From Cedecea colo (GTDB lineage Bacteria > Pseudomonadota > Gammaproteobacteria > Enterobacterales > Enterobacteriaceae), in the NCBI RefSeq assembly GCF_011808225.1, contig NZ_SOYS01000007.1, positions 171,080 through 235,079 on the forward strand: a DNA stretch of 64,000 bases, in the 5' to 3' direction. Numbering within the stretch: position 1 is the first letter of the stretch; every line of letters begins with the position of its first letter. Position numbers and translations under genes: made by a program. Shown here in pieces: positions 34,758 through 44,116 of this stretch. The notes beneath the pieces were generated by a model. The model saw nothing but the letters and a program-made list of their open reading frames with translations. It made no database searches and was not told the origin of the DNA.

Positions 34758-36083
34758 TTACAAAGAATGGTGACGCGTCTCTTTAGTCAACAGCAGCGCA
34801 ATCAGCGTTAGCGCTGCCATTGCGGCCAGATAGACGCCTACATAGAACAGGCCATAGTTTGCCTGTAGCCAGGTGGCGATATACGGCGCAACGGACGCCC
34901 CCAGAATTGAAGACATGTTGTAAGAGAAAGATGCGCCGGTATAACGCACTTCCGTTGGGAACAGCTCTGGCAGCAGCGCGCCCATCGGACCAAAGGTCAG
35001 CCCCATCAGGCTCAGGCCGATCAGCAGAAACGCCATTACCAGCGTTGAATTCCCCGAACCCAACAGCGGCTGGAAGAGACCCAGGGCAAAGATAATTATC
35101 AGGCTGGTGATTACAATCATGCACTTACGGCGGCCAAACATGTCGGCCAGATAGCCCGCAATCGGCACCATCACACCAAATCCAATCACCGCCATCATCA
35201 GCATCCACAGCACGTCGTTGCGCGAGAAGCCAAGGCCAACCGGTACGGCGGCGGTGCTGAAGGTCATGGAGTAGACCGTCATGATGTAGAACAGCGTGTA
35301 AGTGGCGAGCATGATAAACGTGCCCAGAATAGTCGCCTTCAGGTGTTTCGTCAGAAGCGTACCCATCGGCACTTTTACCTGCTTGCCCGCTTTGGCGATT
35401 TTGGCAAACACCGGCGTTTCATGCAGCGAGACGCGAACATACAGGCCGATGATGACCAGAATCGCAGACAGAATAAAAGGTACGCGCCAGCCCCAGGCCA
35501 TAAATTGCTCGTCGGTCAGCAGCCAGGAGAGCAGCAGGAAGGTGCCGTTAGCAAAGAAGAAGCCAATCGGCGCGCCCAGCTGCGGGAAGGAACCGTAGAG
35601 TGCGCGTTTACGCGGCGGAGCGTTTTCCGTTGCCAGCAAGGCCGCACCGCCCCATTCGCCGCCCAGGCCCAGACCCTGTCCGAATCGCGCAAGCGCCAGC
35701 AGCAGCGGAGCCATAACGCCGATGGTGGCATAACTCGGCAGCAGGCCGATCACCACGGTAGAAATCCCCATCGTCAGCAGTGAAGCGACAAGCGTTACCT
35801 TGCGGCCTACGCGGTCACCAAAGTGGCCAAACAGCGCGGAGCCAATCGGGCGGGCAATAAAGGCGATAGCAAAGGTTGCCAGCGACTGTAGCGTTGCGGC
35901 TGTCGGATCGCCCTGCGGAAAGAAGATGTGCGGAAAGACAATCACTGCCGCAGTGGCATAAATGTAAAAGTCGAAGAACTCAATGGCCGTGCCGACCAGA
36001 GAGGCAACGACAACTTTTCCCCGTGAGTTAACCGGCGTGGCGTCAGCCTCGCTCTCGATAGTTGTGGCAATGGATGCTTGCAT
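34758..36083 (-). CDS. yhjE: MFS metabolite:proton symporter YhjE
   Basis: An inner-membrane transporter (441 residues, twelve helices) of the metabolite:H+ symporter family within the major facilitator superfamily, related to ShiA and ProP. The loop motif HFGDRVGRKVTLVASLL after helix 2 and LALARFGQGLGLGGEWGGAAL in helix 4 are the family signatures. The substrate is unknown, probably a small organic acid or osmolyte. Synteny with yhjD and yhjG supports the name. A bidirectional terminator lies just downstream. Confidence 0.92.
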   Translation of the reverse strand: MQASIATTIESEADATPVNSRGKVVVASLVGTAIEFFDFYIYATAAVIVFPHIFFPQGDPTAATLQSLATFAIAFIARPIGSALFGHFGDRVGRKVTLVASLLTMGISTVVIGLLPSYATIGVMAPLLLALARFGQGLGLGGEWGGAALLATENAPPRKRALYGSFPQLGAPIGFFFANGTFLLLSWLLTDEQFMAWGWRVPFILSAILVIIGLYVRVSLHETPVFAKIAKAGKQVKVPMGTLLTKHLKATILGTFIMLATYTLFYIMTVYSMTFSTAAVPVGLGFSRNDVLWMLMMAVIGFGVMVPIAGYLADMFGRRKCMIVITSLIIIFALGLFQPLLGSGNSTLVMAFLLIGLSLMGLTFGPMGALLPELFPTEVRYTGASFSYNMSSILGASVAPYIATWLQANYGLFYVGVYLAAMAALTLIALLLTKETRHHSL

Positions 36084-36310
36084 AATATTTTCTTATTTAT
36101 TGGACGAACGAACGGCCATATTACGCATAGCAAAAGCCTTATTTCAATGCGGCTTCCGTGTCGGTTTTGCGCGAAATTTGTACATAAAGCGGATAATTTT
36201 CAGTCCCGCTGGGATGGTTCTATAATATGCTGGATAATGGCTATAAGTTAGCGCATAACACTGCTTCTTGGTTAAATAAAAGTTACAGCCTGGATTTATG
36301 TGCTGGTTTG

Positions 36311-36339
36311 CTTTTCCTCTCCCGAAGGAAGAGGAAAAG
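36311..36339. terminator. Hairpin downstream of yhjD
   Basis: CTTTTCCTCT-CCCGAAGGA-AGAGGAAAAG forms a 10-bp stem, 6 bases beyond the yhjD stop (minus strand). It belongs to the CCTCTCCC-type dispersed hairpin family and has no T-run on the minus strand. Confidence 0.5.
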
Positions 36340-36345
36340 AGAAGC

Positions 36346-37407
36346 TTAATTGTGCGATTTTCCCGGCATACGCGGGTCGTCTTTATACTCGGCGGTGGCA
36401 ATCCACGCCGCACAGAATAGCGTGAGCCGCGCGAAGAAATAGAAGAACGCCATTAGCCCTAATACAGAGCCAAAAGCCGCGCCGGACGGCGAACTGACCA
36501 GCTTAGGCAGGCTGTAGGTCATGATTATCTTGATTGCCTCAAAACCAATCGCCGCGATGAATGTACCGCGTATCAGCGCTTTTTTACGCGGGCGATGGCG
36601 CGGCAGCCGCCAGAATATCCAGAAGAAAAGAAGATAGTTGGCGAAAATGGAGATAGTAAGACCAACCAGATACCAGGCCGGTTTGAGCCAGTCAATGCCG
36701 TCCAGATGCAGGAAGCTGATGATTGTATCCTGCGCTGAGCCGGCAATAGAGGTAATCGAAAGGGTAACAATCAGCGCGATCAGCAGGCCAATCAGCGAGA
36801 TAAAATCGCGCAGGTACTTCATCCAGAATTTCTCATTATCCTGCGGGTTGCGTTCCCATTTATCACGCGACTGGGCGCGTACGGCCTCGCGTAGGTTGCC
36901 CATCCAGTTAACGCCGGAATAAAGCGCAACCAGAAGACCCACCAGGCCGACCGCTGTGCGCTGCTGCACGGCGGTACTTATGGTGCTTTTCAGCGTAGTG
37001 GCAAGCGTCGGGTCGCTGACGTTTTCGAGGATTTTATTAAAGATATCCTGTAGCAGCGTAGGGTGCGAGGCGAGGATATAACCCCCGGCGGCAAAAGCCA
37101 CCATCATGATGGGGATCAGGGATAAAAACGAAAAGTAGGTTATCGCCGCACCAAACTGGTTGCCGAGACGATCGTTAAACCGCTCGGTGGCACGCAAAAG
37201 ATGCGCTACCATCGGACGCCGGGCTACTTTATTTACGGTGGCAATCGTTTCGTTTACCGTTTCGTTACCGGTGGTGATGTTGACCAGCGGTGCCGGCTCA
37301 TCGGGTTGCCCGGCGGGGAGGCTTTCGGGCTTAGGCTCCGTCTGAAATTTGGCGACGGGTTCGTAATCGAGCGAGTCGGTAGGGCGGTTGTCCTGCTTGT
37401 CCGTCAT
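36346..37407 (-). CDS. yhjD: Inner membrane YihY/UPF0761-family protein YhjD
   Basis: A 353-residue inner-membrane protein of the YihY (formerly 'RNase BN') family with about six helices (residues ~95-340). In E. coli a point mutation in yhjD allows growth without Kdo on lipid A, which suggests a role in lipid IVA export. Conserved blocks include RFNDRLGNQFGAAITYFSFL, YSGVNWMGNLREA and FGSVLGLMAFFYFFARL. The ATG at 37407, preceded by AAGGAAAA, is preferred over an upstream in-frame ATG at 37425. The hydrophilic N-terminus is acidic and variable. Confidence 0.92.
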   Translation of the reverse strand: MTDKQDNRPTDSLDYEPVAKFQTEPKPESLPAGQPDEPAPLVNITTGNETVNETIATVNKVARRPMVAHLLRATERFNDRLGNQFGAAITYFSFLSLIPIMMVAFAAGGYILASHPTLLQDIFNKILENVSDPTLATTLKSTISTAVQQRTAVGLVGLLVALYSGVNWMGNLREAVRAQSRDKWERNPQDNEKFWMKYLRDFISLIGLLIALIVTLSITSIAGSAQDTIISFLHLDGIDWLKPAWYLVGLTISIFANYLLFFWIFWRLPRHRPRKKALIRGTFIAAIGFEAIKIIMTYSLPKLVSSPSGAAFGSVLGLMAFFYFFARLTLFCAAWIATAEYKDDPRMPGKSHN

Positions 37408-37458
37408 TAAATTTTCCTTATGCATTGTCTACATCTTAAGAAAATTATAGCCGCAACG

Positions 37459-38367
37459 TTAATCAACATAGGCTTTCATTACGTCCGTTAGCCATTCCAT
37501 AAAGAGATGTACGCGGCGCGAAAGGTTGCGGCGATGCGGATAAAGCAGCGAAACAGGCATCGGGGCGGCGCGATATTGCGGCAGAATTTCTACCAGCTTT
37601 TTGCTTTTCAGCAGTGCTTTGACGCCAGTACGCGGCACCTGAATAATCCCCAACCCGGCGAGGCAGGCCGCGCGATAGGTTTCGGCACTGTTTACGGTGA
37701 TGACGCCTCCGGTTTTAATCCATTGCGTGGTTTTATCGGCCACAAACTCAAACCCTTGCGGACGCGTGCCGAGGTTTAATGCGTAATGCACCACGGCGTG
37801 AGAGGCGAGATCGTCGAGGTTCTCCGGGTAGCCAAAACGCGCCAGATAATCGGGGCTGGCACAGTTAATCTGCGTTAGTTGGCCAAGATTTCGTGCGACC
37901 AGGCCGGAATCTTTTAACTGGCCCACCCGCACCACGCAGTCAAAGCCTTCACGTACGACATCCACCAGCCTGTCGCTGCTGGAAAGCTCCAGTTCAATGC
38001 CGGGATACTGCTGTAAAAAGGCCGGTAATTTTGGCAGGACGAGATCCTTCGCCACCGATACCGGCATATCTACACGCAGCCGCCCGCTGATGCTCGAAGG
38101 ATCGTGCAAAAAAAGACCGTCGAGTTCTTCGAGGTTCGCCAGTAAATCCCGGCAGCGTTCGTAGTAAACCATTCCATCCTGAGTAAGCTGAACGCGGCGC
38201 GTGGTGCGGTAGAGCAACCGCGTGCCAAGCAGGCTTTCCAGCGCCTGAATCTGTCGCGATACGCTACCTTTAGGAAGCCCAAGGGTGTCTGCGGCGCGGG
38301 AAAAACTCTCCAGCTCAGCTACTCTGAGGAACAGCTGCATTGCGTGTATTTTATCCACTTTAGCCAC
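37459..38367 (-). CDS. yhjC: LysR-family transcriptional regulator YhjC
   Basis: A 302-residue LysR-type regulator. The N-terminal winged helix (MQLFLRVAELESFSRAADTLGLPKGSVSRQIQALE) is followed by a substrate-binding domain of the CrgA/PA2477 type. The closest recognisable match is E. coli YhjC, and its place after yhjD agrees. It is divergent from the SDR oxidoreductase gene at 38478, with 110 bases between them. LysR regulators often control the divergent gene, so the SDR is a candidate target, but no operator was resolved. Confidence 0.88.
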   Translation of the reverse strand: MAKVDKIHAMQLFLRVAELESFSRAADTLGLPKGSVSRQIQALESLLGTRLLYRTTRRVQLTQDGMVYYERCRDLLANLEELDGLFLHDPSSISGRLRVDMPVSVAKDLVLPKLPAFLQQYPGIELELSSSDRLVDVVREGFDCVVRVGQLKDSGLVARNLGQLTQINCASPDYLARFGYPENLDDLASHAVVHYALNLGTRPQGFEFVADKTTQWIKTGGVITVNSAETYRAACLAGLGIIQVPRTGVKALLKSKKLVEILPQYRAAPMPVSLLYPHRRNLSRRVHLFMEWLTDVMKAYVD

Positions 38368-38477
38368 ACATTGTTGTTTGTAGTGAAACAGTGATGCGTA
38401 ATTGGCAACCTTTATTGATTTTGTAGCAGCTAATAAGCTTTATCTCAATCACCTGACAGCAACCATTGGGGCAAATC

Positions 38478-39236
38478 ATGCAGCAATCTATCGCGTTAGT
38501 AACCGGCGGGAGCCGGGGATTAGGTAAAAATGCGGCGCTGAAGCTGGCGGAGAAAGGAACCAATATTATCCTGACCTATAACGGTAAACAGGCTGAAGCG
38601 CAGCAGGTAGTACGTGAAATCGAGCTAAAAGGCGTGAAAGCGGTGGCTCTTCAGCTGAACGTCGCCGAAAGCGCCGGTTTTGCAAACTTTGCAGCAGAGG
38701 TAAAACAGCAGTTACAACATGTCTGGCAACGCGACTCGTTTGATTATTTATTAAACAATGCGGGAATTGGCCTCGATGCTGCGTTTGAAAAAACAACGGA
38801 AGCGCAGTTTGATGAATTAATGAACATCCACCTGAAAGGGCCTTTCTTCCTGACGCAGCACCTGCTGCCGCTGATTAAAAACGGCGGACGCATTCTGAAC
38901 GTATCAACCGGTCTGACCCGTTTTGCCCTGCCGGGCAAAGCGGCGTACGCCGCCATGAAAGGGGCGATGGAAGTGCTGACGCGTTACCAGGCGAAAGAAC
39001 TAGGCGCGCGGGGCATTGCGGTAAATATTATTGCGCCTGGTGCTATAGCGACAGATTTCGGCGGAGGCGTGGTGCGTGATAATGAACAGGTCAGCAACGC
39101 TATCGCTGCGCAAACTGCTTTGGGTCGCGTCGGGCAGCCGGACGATATTGGAAGCGCGATGGCCGCCATTCTGAGCGATGAACTGGGCTGGGCGAACGCG
39201 CAGCGCATTGAAGTGTCAGGCGGGATGTTTTTATAG
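38478..39236 (+). CDS. Short-chain dehydrogenase/reductase
   Basis: A 252-residue classical SDR that should use NAD(P)(H). The cofactor motif TGGSRGLG (~9-16), NNAG near residue 94, the catalytic serine in LNVSTG and the YAAMK motif (Tyr-x-x-x-Lys) are all in place, and the C-terminal EVSGGMFL is typical. The substrate is unknown. The ATG at 38478 gives MQQSIALVTGG; an in-frame TTG at 38466 is less likely. It is divergent from yhjC, which may regulate it. This gene begins the variable block where synteny with E. coli breaks. Confidence 0.88.
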   Translation: MQQSIALVTGGSRGLGKNAALKLAEKGTNIILTYNGKQAEAQQVVREIELKGVKAVALQLNVAESAGFANFAAEVKQQLQHVWQRDSFDYLLNNAGIGLDAAFEKTTEAQFDELMNIHLKGPFFLTQHLLPLIKNGGRILNVSTGLTRFALPGKAAYAAMKGAMEVLTRYQAKELGARGIAVNIIAPGAIATDFGGGVVRDNEQVSNAIAAQTALGRVGQPDDIGSAMAAILSDELGWANAQRIEVSGGMFL

Positions 39237-39240
39237 AGGT

Positions 39241-39267
39241 TAGGGTGGATAATGTTTTTCCACCCTA
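39241..39267. terminator. Hairpin between SDR gene and ygiW-like gene
   Basis: TAGGGTGG and CCACCCTA form an 8-bp stem around ATAATGTTTTT, placed between the convergent genes. It resembles the GGGTGGATAA elements at 43803 and 56223. Confidence 0.55.
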
Positions 39268-39277
39268 CGTTCAGCCC

Positions 39278-39676
39278 TTACTGTTTCTGAAAATGATCCA
39301 CTTTCATTACGACAGGCTTCTGTTTCTTATCCAGCGTGCCGTTAATGGCGACCAGTTCGTCCGGGCTAAGTTTTCGATCGCCGAACACGGCCTGCGGGAT
39401 ATGGACATCAAGGGTGCCAGTTTTATCTCTGAACTGGTATCTGTCTTCACCCGTTTTTTTAATAATGTTGCCGAGCAGCGAGATGGTTGCTCCGTCGTGC
39501 ATCGCTTTCGCCTGTACGATCGTCATCCCTCTGGCGTCTTCCATGCCGCGATAGCCCTTATCCATGGCATGAGGTGATGGAGGAGCAGCATCGGTTTTAA
39601 AGCCACCCTGATCGTCTGCCATCACCGGCAGGCTAAGTACGGCGCTGAGGCCCGCTATTACCAGAACTTTCTTCAT
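39278..39676 (-). CDS. Periplasmic OB-fold stress protein, YgiW/YdeI family
   Basis: A 132-residue secreted protein of the YgiW/YdeI (BOF) family. The signal peptide MKKVLVIAGLSAVLSLPVMA is followed by a Pro-rich linker and an OB-fold domain (TIVQAKAMHDGATISLLGNI, DRYQFRDKTGTLDVHIPQ). Relatives (VisP, YdeI) are linked to peroxide, cadmium and antimicrobial-peptide tolerance. Ribosome site AAGGAGT precedes the ATG. It is a paralogue-type gene outside the usual ygiW and ydeI loci, so no symbol is assigned. Confidence 0.85.
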   Translation of the reverse strand: MKKVLVIAGLSAVLSLPVMADDQGGFKTDAAPPSPHAMDKGYRGMEDARGMTIVQAKAMHDGATISLLGNIIKKTGEDRYQFRDKTGTLDVHIPQAVFGDRKLSPDELVAINGTLDKKQKPVVMKVDHFQKQ

Positions 39677-39757
39677 AGGTACTCCTTAAACTTAAGCTTC
39701 GGATTACACCCGTTAAGCCTGGCATAAGGTCAGCGAATCGTCTTATAACTGCGCGAG

Positions 39758-40087
39758 TTAATCGACAATAAACAACACCGCGCCGCTCGGCGTGGAGGAG
39801 CGGTGCGGCTCGGCATTGTCGGCAACCTGATAGCTCATACCCGGCGTGAGCCTAAACTGGCGGCCATCTTCAAGCTCCGTGTTCAGCTCCCCGCTCAGGC
39901 AGAAAAGCACATGTCCTTTCCGACACCAATGATTGGCCAGGTAACCAGCGGTATATTCCACCATCCGCACCCTGATTGGCCCGAACCGTTGCGTACGCCA
40001 GAATGCTTTACCGGTAATACCGGGATGTTCGGTTGCGGGCAGGCTGGCCCAGTCGGTGGTAGTAAAAGGTAACTCGTTGATTTGCAT
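39758..40087 (-). CDS. DHCW-motif cupin-fold protein
   Basis: A 109-residue single-domain cupin. The segment ANHWCRKGHVLFCLSGELNT corresponds to the DHCW-motif cupin family, here reading NHWC. The following LTPGMSYQVADNAEPHRSST supplies the second cupin motif with a metal-ligand-like histidine. The C-terminal GAVLFIVD closes the beta-barrel. Function is unknown; such small cupins bind a metal and act as enzymes or sensors. It is apparently a single-gene unit between the YgiW-like gene and yjiS. Confidence 0.75.
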   Translation of the reverse strand: MQINELPFTTTDWASLPATEHPGITGKAFWRTQRFGPIRVRMVEYTAGYLANHWCRKGHVLFCLSGELNTELEDGRQFRLTPGMSYQVADNAEPHRSSTPSGAVLFIVD

Positions 40088-40136
40088 TTTTAAGCCTTGT
40101 TATCTGCCGATGGGGAATTTTCCATCATTATTATCA

Positions 40137-40170
40137 GCAAAAAAATAACGGCGCCAGAATCAGGCGCCGT
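40137..40170 (-). terminator. Intrinsic terminator of the yjiS-like gene
   Basis: On the minus strand, ACGGCGCC-TGATTCT-GGCGCCGT (an 8-bp stem) is followed by TATTTTTTTG. It lies 10 bases after the stop of the DUF1127 gene. Confidence 0.9.
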
Positions 40171-40179
40171 CAGGGAAGG

Positions 40180-40353
40180 TTACTTCCAGCGTGACAGGTC
40201 ATCCTGCGTGAGTCCGATGTCGCGTAATTGTTCCTTACTGAGCCCCTGTAAAGTCCGGGCGTGCTGGCGCTGCATCCATTTTTGCCGGAAGTAACGATAA
40301 ATCATCACAAAGCCATAAAAGGGTTTATAGGGGCGATTTTCTTCATAACCCAT
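40180..40353 (-). CDS. yjiS: DUF1127 small protein, YjiS-like
   Basis: A 57-residue protein with the DUF1127 motif near the C-terminus (LQGLSKEQLRDIGLTQDDLSRW). The start ATG at 40353 has GAGGAG 6-7 bases upstream; a longer frame exists but lacks family similarity. In E. coli the DUF1127 gene yjiS lies beside yjiR, and here a yjiR homologue is divergent next door, which supports the name. DUF1127 proteins in other bacteria affect RNA or phosphate metabolism; the role of YjiS is unknown. Confidence 0.8.
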   Translation of the reverse strand: MGYEENRPYKPFYGFVMIYRYFRQKWMQRQHARTLQGLSKEQLRDIGLTQDDLSRWK

Positions 40354-40529
40354 GATGTTTCTCCTCTTGTCGCGTTGAGGTTCATCATGCGCCGTCATAC
40401 AGATCGCAGACAGATTCAAAAATCACTTTTATTTAACATACACAAAGGCTAAAACATGATCTGAATGGTGTTTTTTCCACCGCTCTGTACTGGTTTGGGG
40501 ATCTGTATGGTTAATCGTGAGGATACAGC

Positions 40530-41948
40530 ATGACGCGTTATCAACATCTCGCCACTTTGCTGGCGGAACGCATCGAACAGGGGCTATATCGCAGCGGTGA
40601 GCGGCTACCCTCGGTGAGAAGCCTCAGCAGCGAGCACGGCGTCAGCATCAGTACCGTTCAGCAGGCCTATCATATCCTTGAGGACAGACAGCTTATTTCA
40701 CCGCAGCCGCGTTCGGGCTATTTCGTTACGCAACGTAAAGCGCAGCCGCCGGTTCCGCAGCTAACCCGCCCGGTGCAGCGTCCGGTTGAAATTACCCAAT
40801 GGGATGCGGTGCTGGAGCAACTGATCGCTCGTGAAGGAGGCGGTGTCGTCGCCTTCGGCGGCGGAACGCCGGATGTAACGCAACCCACCATCAAGCCTTT
40901 GTGGCGCGAGTTGAGCCGCATCGCGCAGTATCAGCAGGCTGAACTGCTCGGCTATGACAGTATTTACGGGATGCGCGCGCTGCGCGAGCAGATTTCCCGT
41001 CTGATGCTGGACAGCGGATGCATTGTTACGTCCGAAGATATTCTTATCACCACCGGCTGCCATGAAGCGCTGTCGATTGCCATTCGCGCCGTCTGCGAGC
41101 CGGGCGATATCGTGGCGGTGGAGTCGCCTTCATTTCACGGCACCCTGCATAAGCTGCGCGCGCTGGGCATAAAAGTGATTGAAATACCAACGGATTCCGT
41201 GACGGGCATCAGCATCGAAGCGCTGGAACTGGCGCTGGAGCAGTGGCCAGTCAAAGCGGTGATCCTGGTGTCGAACTGCAATAATCCGCTCGGTTTTATC
41301 ATGCCGGAAGCGCGTAAAAAAGCGGTGCTTACTCTCGCGCAGCGCTTTGATATTGCGATAATTGAAGATGATGTTTATGGCGAGCTGGCCTTCGAATATC
41401 CTCGCCCGATGACGATAAAATCCCTTGATCTGGACGGTCGCGTGCTGCTGTGCAGCTCATTTTCTAAAACGCTTGCGCCGGGGCTGCGCATAGGCTGGAT
41501 TGTGCCGGGGCGCTATCTCGATCGGGCGCTGCATATGAAATATATCATCACCGGTAGCACCAATACTTTTGCACAACTGGCGGTGGCGGAGTTTATTCGT
41601 AACGGTAATTACCACCGCCATCTTCGCCGTGTGCGCCAGCATTACCAGCGAAACCTCGACGTATTAACGAACCGGGTACGGCAGTATTTTCCGAGTGGCA
41701 TCTGCGTCAGCCGTCCGCAGGGCGGTTTTTTAATGTGGGTCGAGCTGCCGGAAAATATCGATATTGTCTCAGTTTGCTGCGCTCTGCGGGAGGAGAATAT
41801 TCATATTGCCGTCGGCTCGCTGCTTTCCGCATCGGGAAAGTATCGTAATTGTCTGCGCCTGAGCTATGCTTTGCCAGTAGATGATGCAATCGAAGCGGCG
41901 CTGCGTAAAACGGGTGAAGCGTTAAGCTATGCTCTGGAAAATGCTTAG
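40530..41948 (+). CDS. yjiR: MocR/PdxR-type GntR-aminotransferase regulator YjiR
   Basis: A 472-residue transcription factor: an N-terminal GntR winged helix (TLLAERIEQGLYRSGERLPSVRS to about residue 70), a linker, and a fold-type I aminotransferase domain. The PLP-binding lysine lies in LLCSSFSKTLAPGLRIGW, with SNCNNPLGF and EDDVYGEL as other active-site segments. It matches E. coli YjiR closely. MocR proteins sense PLP or amines and often regulate divergent genes, so the yjiS-like gene is a possible target. GAGGATACAGC precedes the ATG. Confidence 0.9.
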   Translation: MTRYQHLATLLAERIEQGLYRSGERLPSVRSLSSEHGVSISTVQQAYHILEDRQLISPQPRSGYFVTQRKAQPPVPQLTRPVQRPVEITQWDAVLEQLIAREGGGVVAFGGGTPDVTQPTIKPLWRELSRIAQYQQAELLGYDSIYGMRALREQISRLMLDSGCIVTSEDILITTGCHEALSIAIRAVCEPGDIVAVESPSFHGTLHKLRALGIKVIEIPTDSVTGISIEALELALEQWPVKAVILVSNCNNPLGFIMPEARKKAVLTLAQRFDIAIIEDDVYGELAFEYPRPMTIKSLDLDGRVLLCSSFSKTLAPGLRIGWIVPGRYLDRALHMKYIITGSTNTFAQLAVAEFIRNGNYHRHLRRVRQHYQRNLDVLTNRVRQYFPSGICVSRPQGGFLMWVELPENIDIVSVCCALREENIHIAVGSLLSASGKYRNCLRLSYALPVDDAIEAALRKTGEALSYALENA

Positions 41949-42122
41949 CTTTTCCCCTCTTTTTACGGCATAGGCCCCAGGGCTGTCGCGTTAAAATTCG
42001 CTTTAATGGCGCACCTATACCCGCAGCCAATAACCATAAAAATTAACATCACTGATGAACGACGCGGTCAGATAGCGTCAGGCGCTTATGCGCCAGTTAC
42101 CTTACTATAAATAAGGATAATT

Positions 42123-43763
42123 ATGACCAGCAACGCACAGCTGCTGACACGGGATAAGTTTGAGACTTGCCTGAGTGTGATTCGTCAGGCGTCGTTACAA
42201 ATCCTTCCATTACTTAAAATTCGCGCCGCGGATGGCAAAGATCCACAATGGTTTTTTCAACAGCTCGAACAGGCCCGGCAGGGTATGGGAAGCTGGGCCG
42301 CGGTGGCGCGTCGCCTTAACCTTAACGATGCGGAAATCTCGCAGTTCACGCTGTTGTTACGTCATCTGCAGCAGCTGGTGCCGCAGTATGAAAGCGGACA
42401 GGAGGTCAGCGATAACCAACTGATCTCCGCGCTGCGCTTTGTGAGTTATCTCGAACTTGTGCGCAGCAAGCAGCCGCTGTTGGGTTATGCCACCGATTTA
42501 TCCGTCGGGGGCGAGGAGCAGCAGCTGGTGGCAAAGCGGCAAATCCGTGCGCTGGAGCTGATGCTTCGCGGGCTGATTAACAGCGCCTGGGGCAGCCAGT
42601 CGCAGCTGGTCAACCAGCTTAAAAGACAGTTTGGCGGCGATAAAGTCCGGCGCTGGCTCAAAAACGCCGAGCGTGGGGATATTCTCAGCGGCCTGCGTTT
42701 TAGCGAACTATCGCTTCTTGTGGTGGATAAAAAGGAGTTTGTCCGCCACTACGCGGCGCTCTATCAACATGCCCCTCAGCTTAGTTTTCTTATCGACAAG
42801 CGCAAAACCCTGCAAACCTTTCTGGATGATATTCGCCAAATCCGCAACGATCTGATGCATCAACGGCCTCTCACCTCGGTGCAAATTGCCTTACTGGATA
42901 GCTGTTACCGGGAAACCAGCGCGCCGGTTCAGCGTGCGTTTGATGAAGGGCGTACAAAGGTCAATCCTGCGGTTTTGCTGGCGGGAGAAGAGCCCGAGCT
43001 GCAGGAGTTTATCGCCCTGGCTCAGAAAAAACATGAGGCCAACGGCGGCGATAACGAAGAGGTCAGGGATACCATCGAAGGCCCGGAGTTGCGCAATGCC
43101 AACAGGCATCACGACGTTGCGGAGACAGCGTTCGTAGCGCTCTGGGGCATGGTCGGCGTGGCGATTATCGGGATAGTGGTTTTCGCGTTATTCATCTTCA
43201 GTGATACGACACCTTCCGCACAAAATGCTGCTACGCCGCAAATGGTGACGAAGGTGATGGCCGCTGACCATGTCACTGAAAAAAACAGCCCGCGCGACAT
43301 GCTGGCAAATATGGGTATTAGCTGGGATGAAAACAGCCTGCATTTGGCCATTACGCGCGGAGATTCACGCGTTATCCGGCTGTTTATGCAAGGCGGGATG
43401 AACTGGAAAGCCTCTTACGCTGAGGCTGCTCTGGCCGCAGATTACCGCGACGCGCTGACGACGTTGCTGCAATATCGCAAGCAAATGGATGAGGTTCGTC
43501 CTTGCCGCAGGATAGTAACTACCACCAGCCAGGCGATGAAAGACGGGCAAAGCCTGACCTCAATGCGCAAAAATTTTCTGCAAACTTTTTGCAGCACGCC
43601 GGGCGTTGTAAAACGGCAGAAAGAAGAGCTTGAAAGAGCCTTGCTGCGCCAGGCGGCCCAAAAGAGGCGCTATGACGAAGCCAAAGCGCAGGGACTGCGG
43701 CCAGAACCGGTAAGCACGGATGAAGTGGATATCCAGCAGGCGATTTATAACGCGATGCGGTGA
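42123..43763 (+). CDS. HEPN-domain membrane protein with ankyrin-like C-terminus (STY4199-like)
   Basis: A 546-residue protein of uncertain function, resembling what is annotated as the STY4199 family of HEPN-domain proteins. The N-terminal ~330 residues are helical and charged and hold RNDLMHQ (241-247), an R-x4-H motif as in HEPN ribonucleases. A single membrane helix follows (~337-360, WGMVGVAIIGIVVFALFIFS). Then comes SLHLAITRGDSRVIRLFMQG (~405-424), which looks like an ankyrin repeat, and a cysteine-containing helical tail. The positive-inside rule weakly favours HEPN in the cytoplasm and the tail outside. No partner gene is adjacent: yjiR lies 174 bases upstream and a convergent iron operon lies downstream. 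Confidence 0.7.
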   Translation: MTSNAQLLTRDKFETCLSVIRQASLQILPLLKIRAADGKDPQWFFQQLEQARQGMGSWAAVARRLNLNDAEISQFTLLLRHLQQLVPQYESGQEVSDNQLISALRFVSYLELVRSKQPLLGYATDLSVGGEEQQLVAKRQIRALELMLRGLINSAWGSQSQLVNQLKRQFGGDKVRRWLKNAERGDILSGLRFSELSLLVVDKKEFVRHYAALYQHAPQLSFLIDKRKTLQTFLDDIRQIRNDLMHQRPLTSVQIALLDSCYRETSAPVQRAFDEGRTKVNPAVLLAGEEPELQEFIALAQKKHEANGGDNEEVRDTIEGPELRNANRHHDVAETAFVALWGMVGVAIIGIVVFALFIFSDTTPSAQNAATPQMVTKVMAADHVTEKNSPRDMLANMGISWDENSLHLAITRGDSRVIRLFMQGGMNWKASYAEAALAADYRDALTTLLQYRKQMDEVRPCRRIVTTTSQAMKDGQSLTSMRKNFLQTFCSTPGVVKRQKEELERALLRQAAQKRRYDEAKAQGLRPEPVSTDEVDIQQAIYNAMR

Positions 43764-44116
<353 letters not shown>

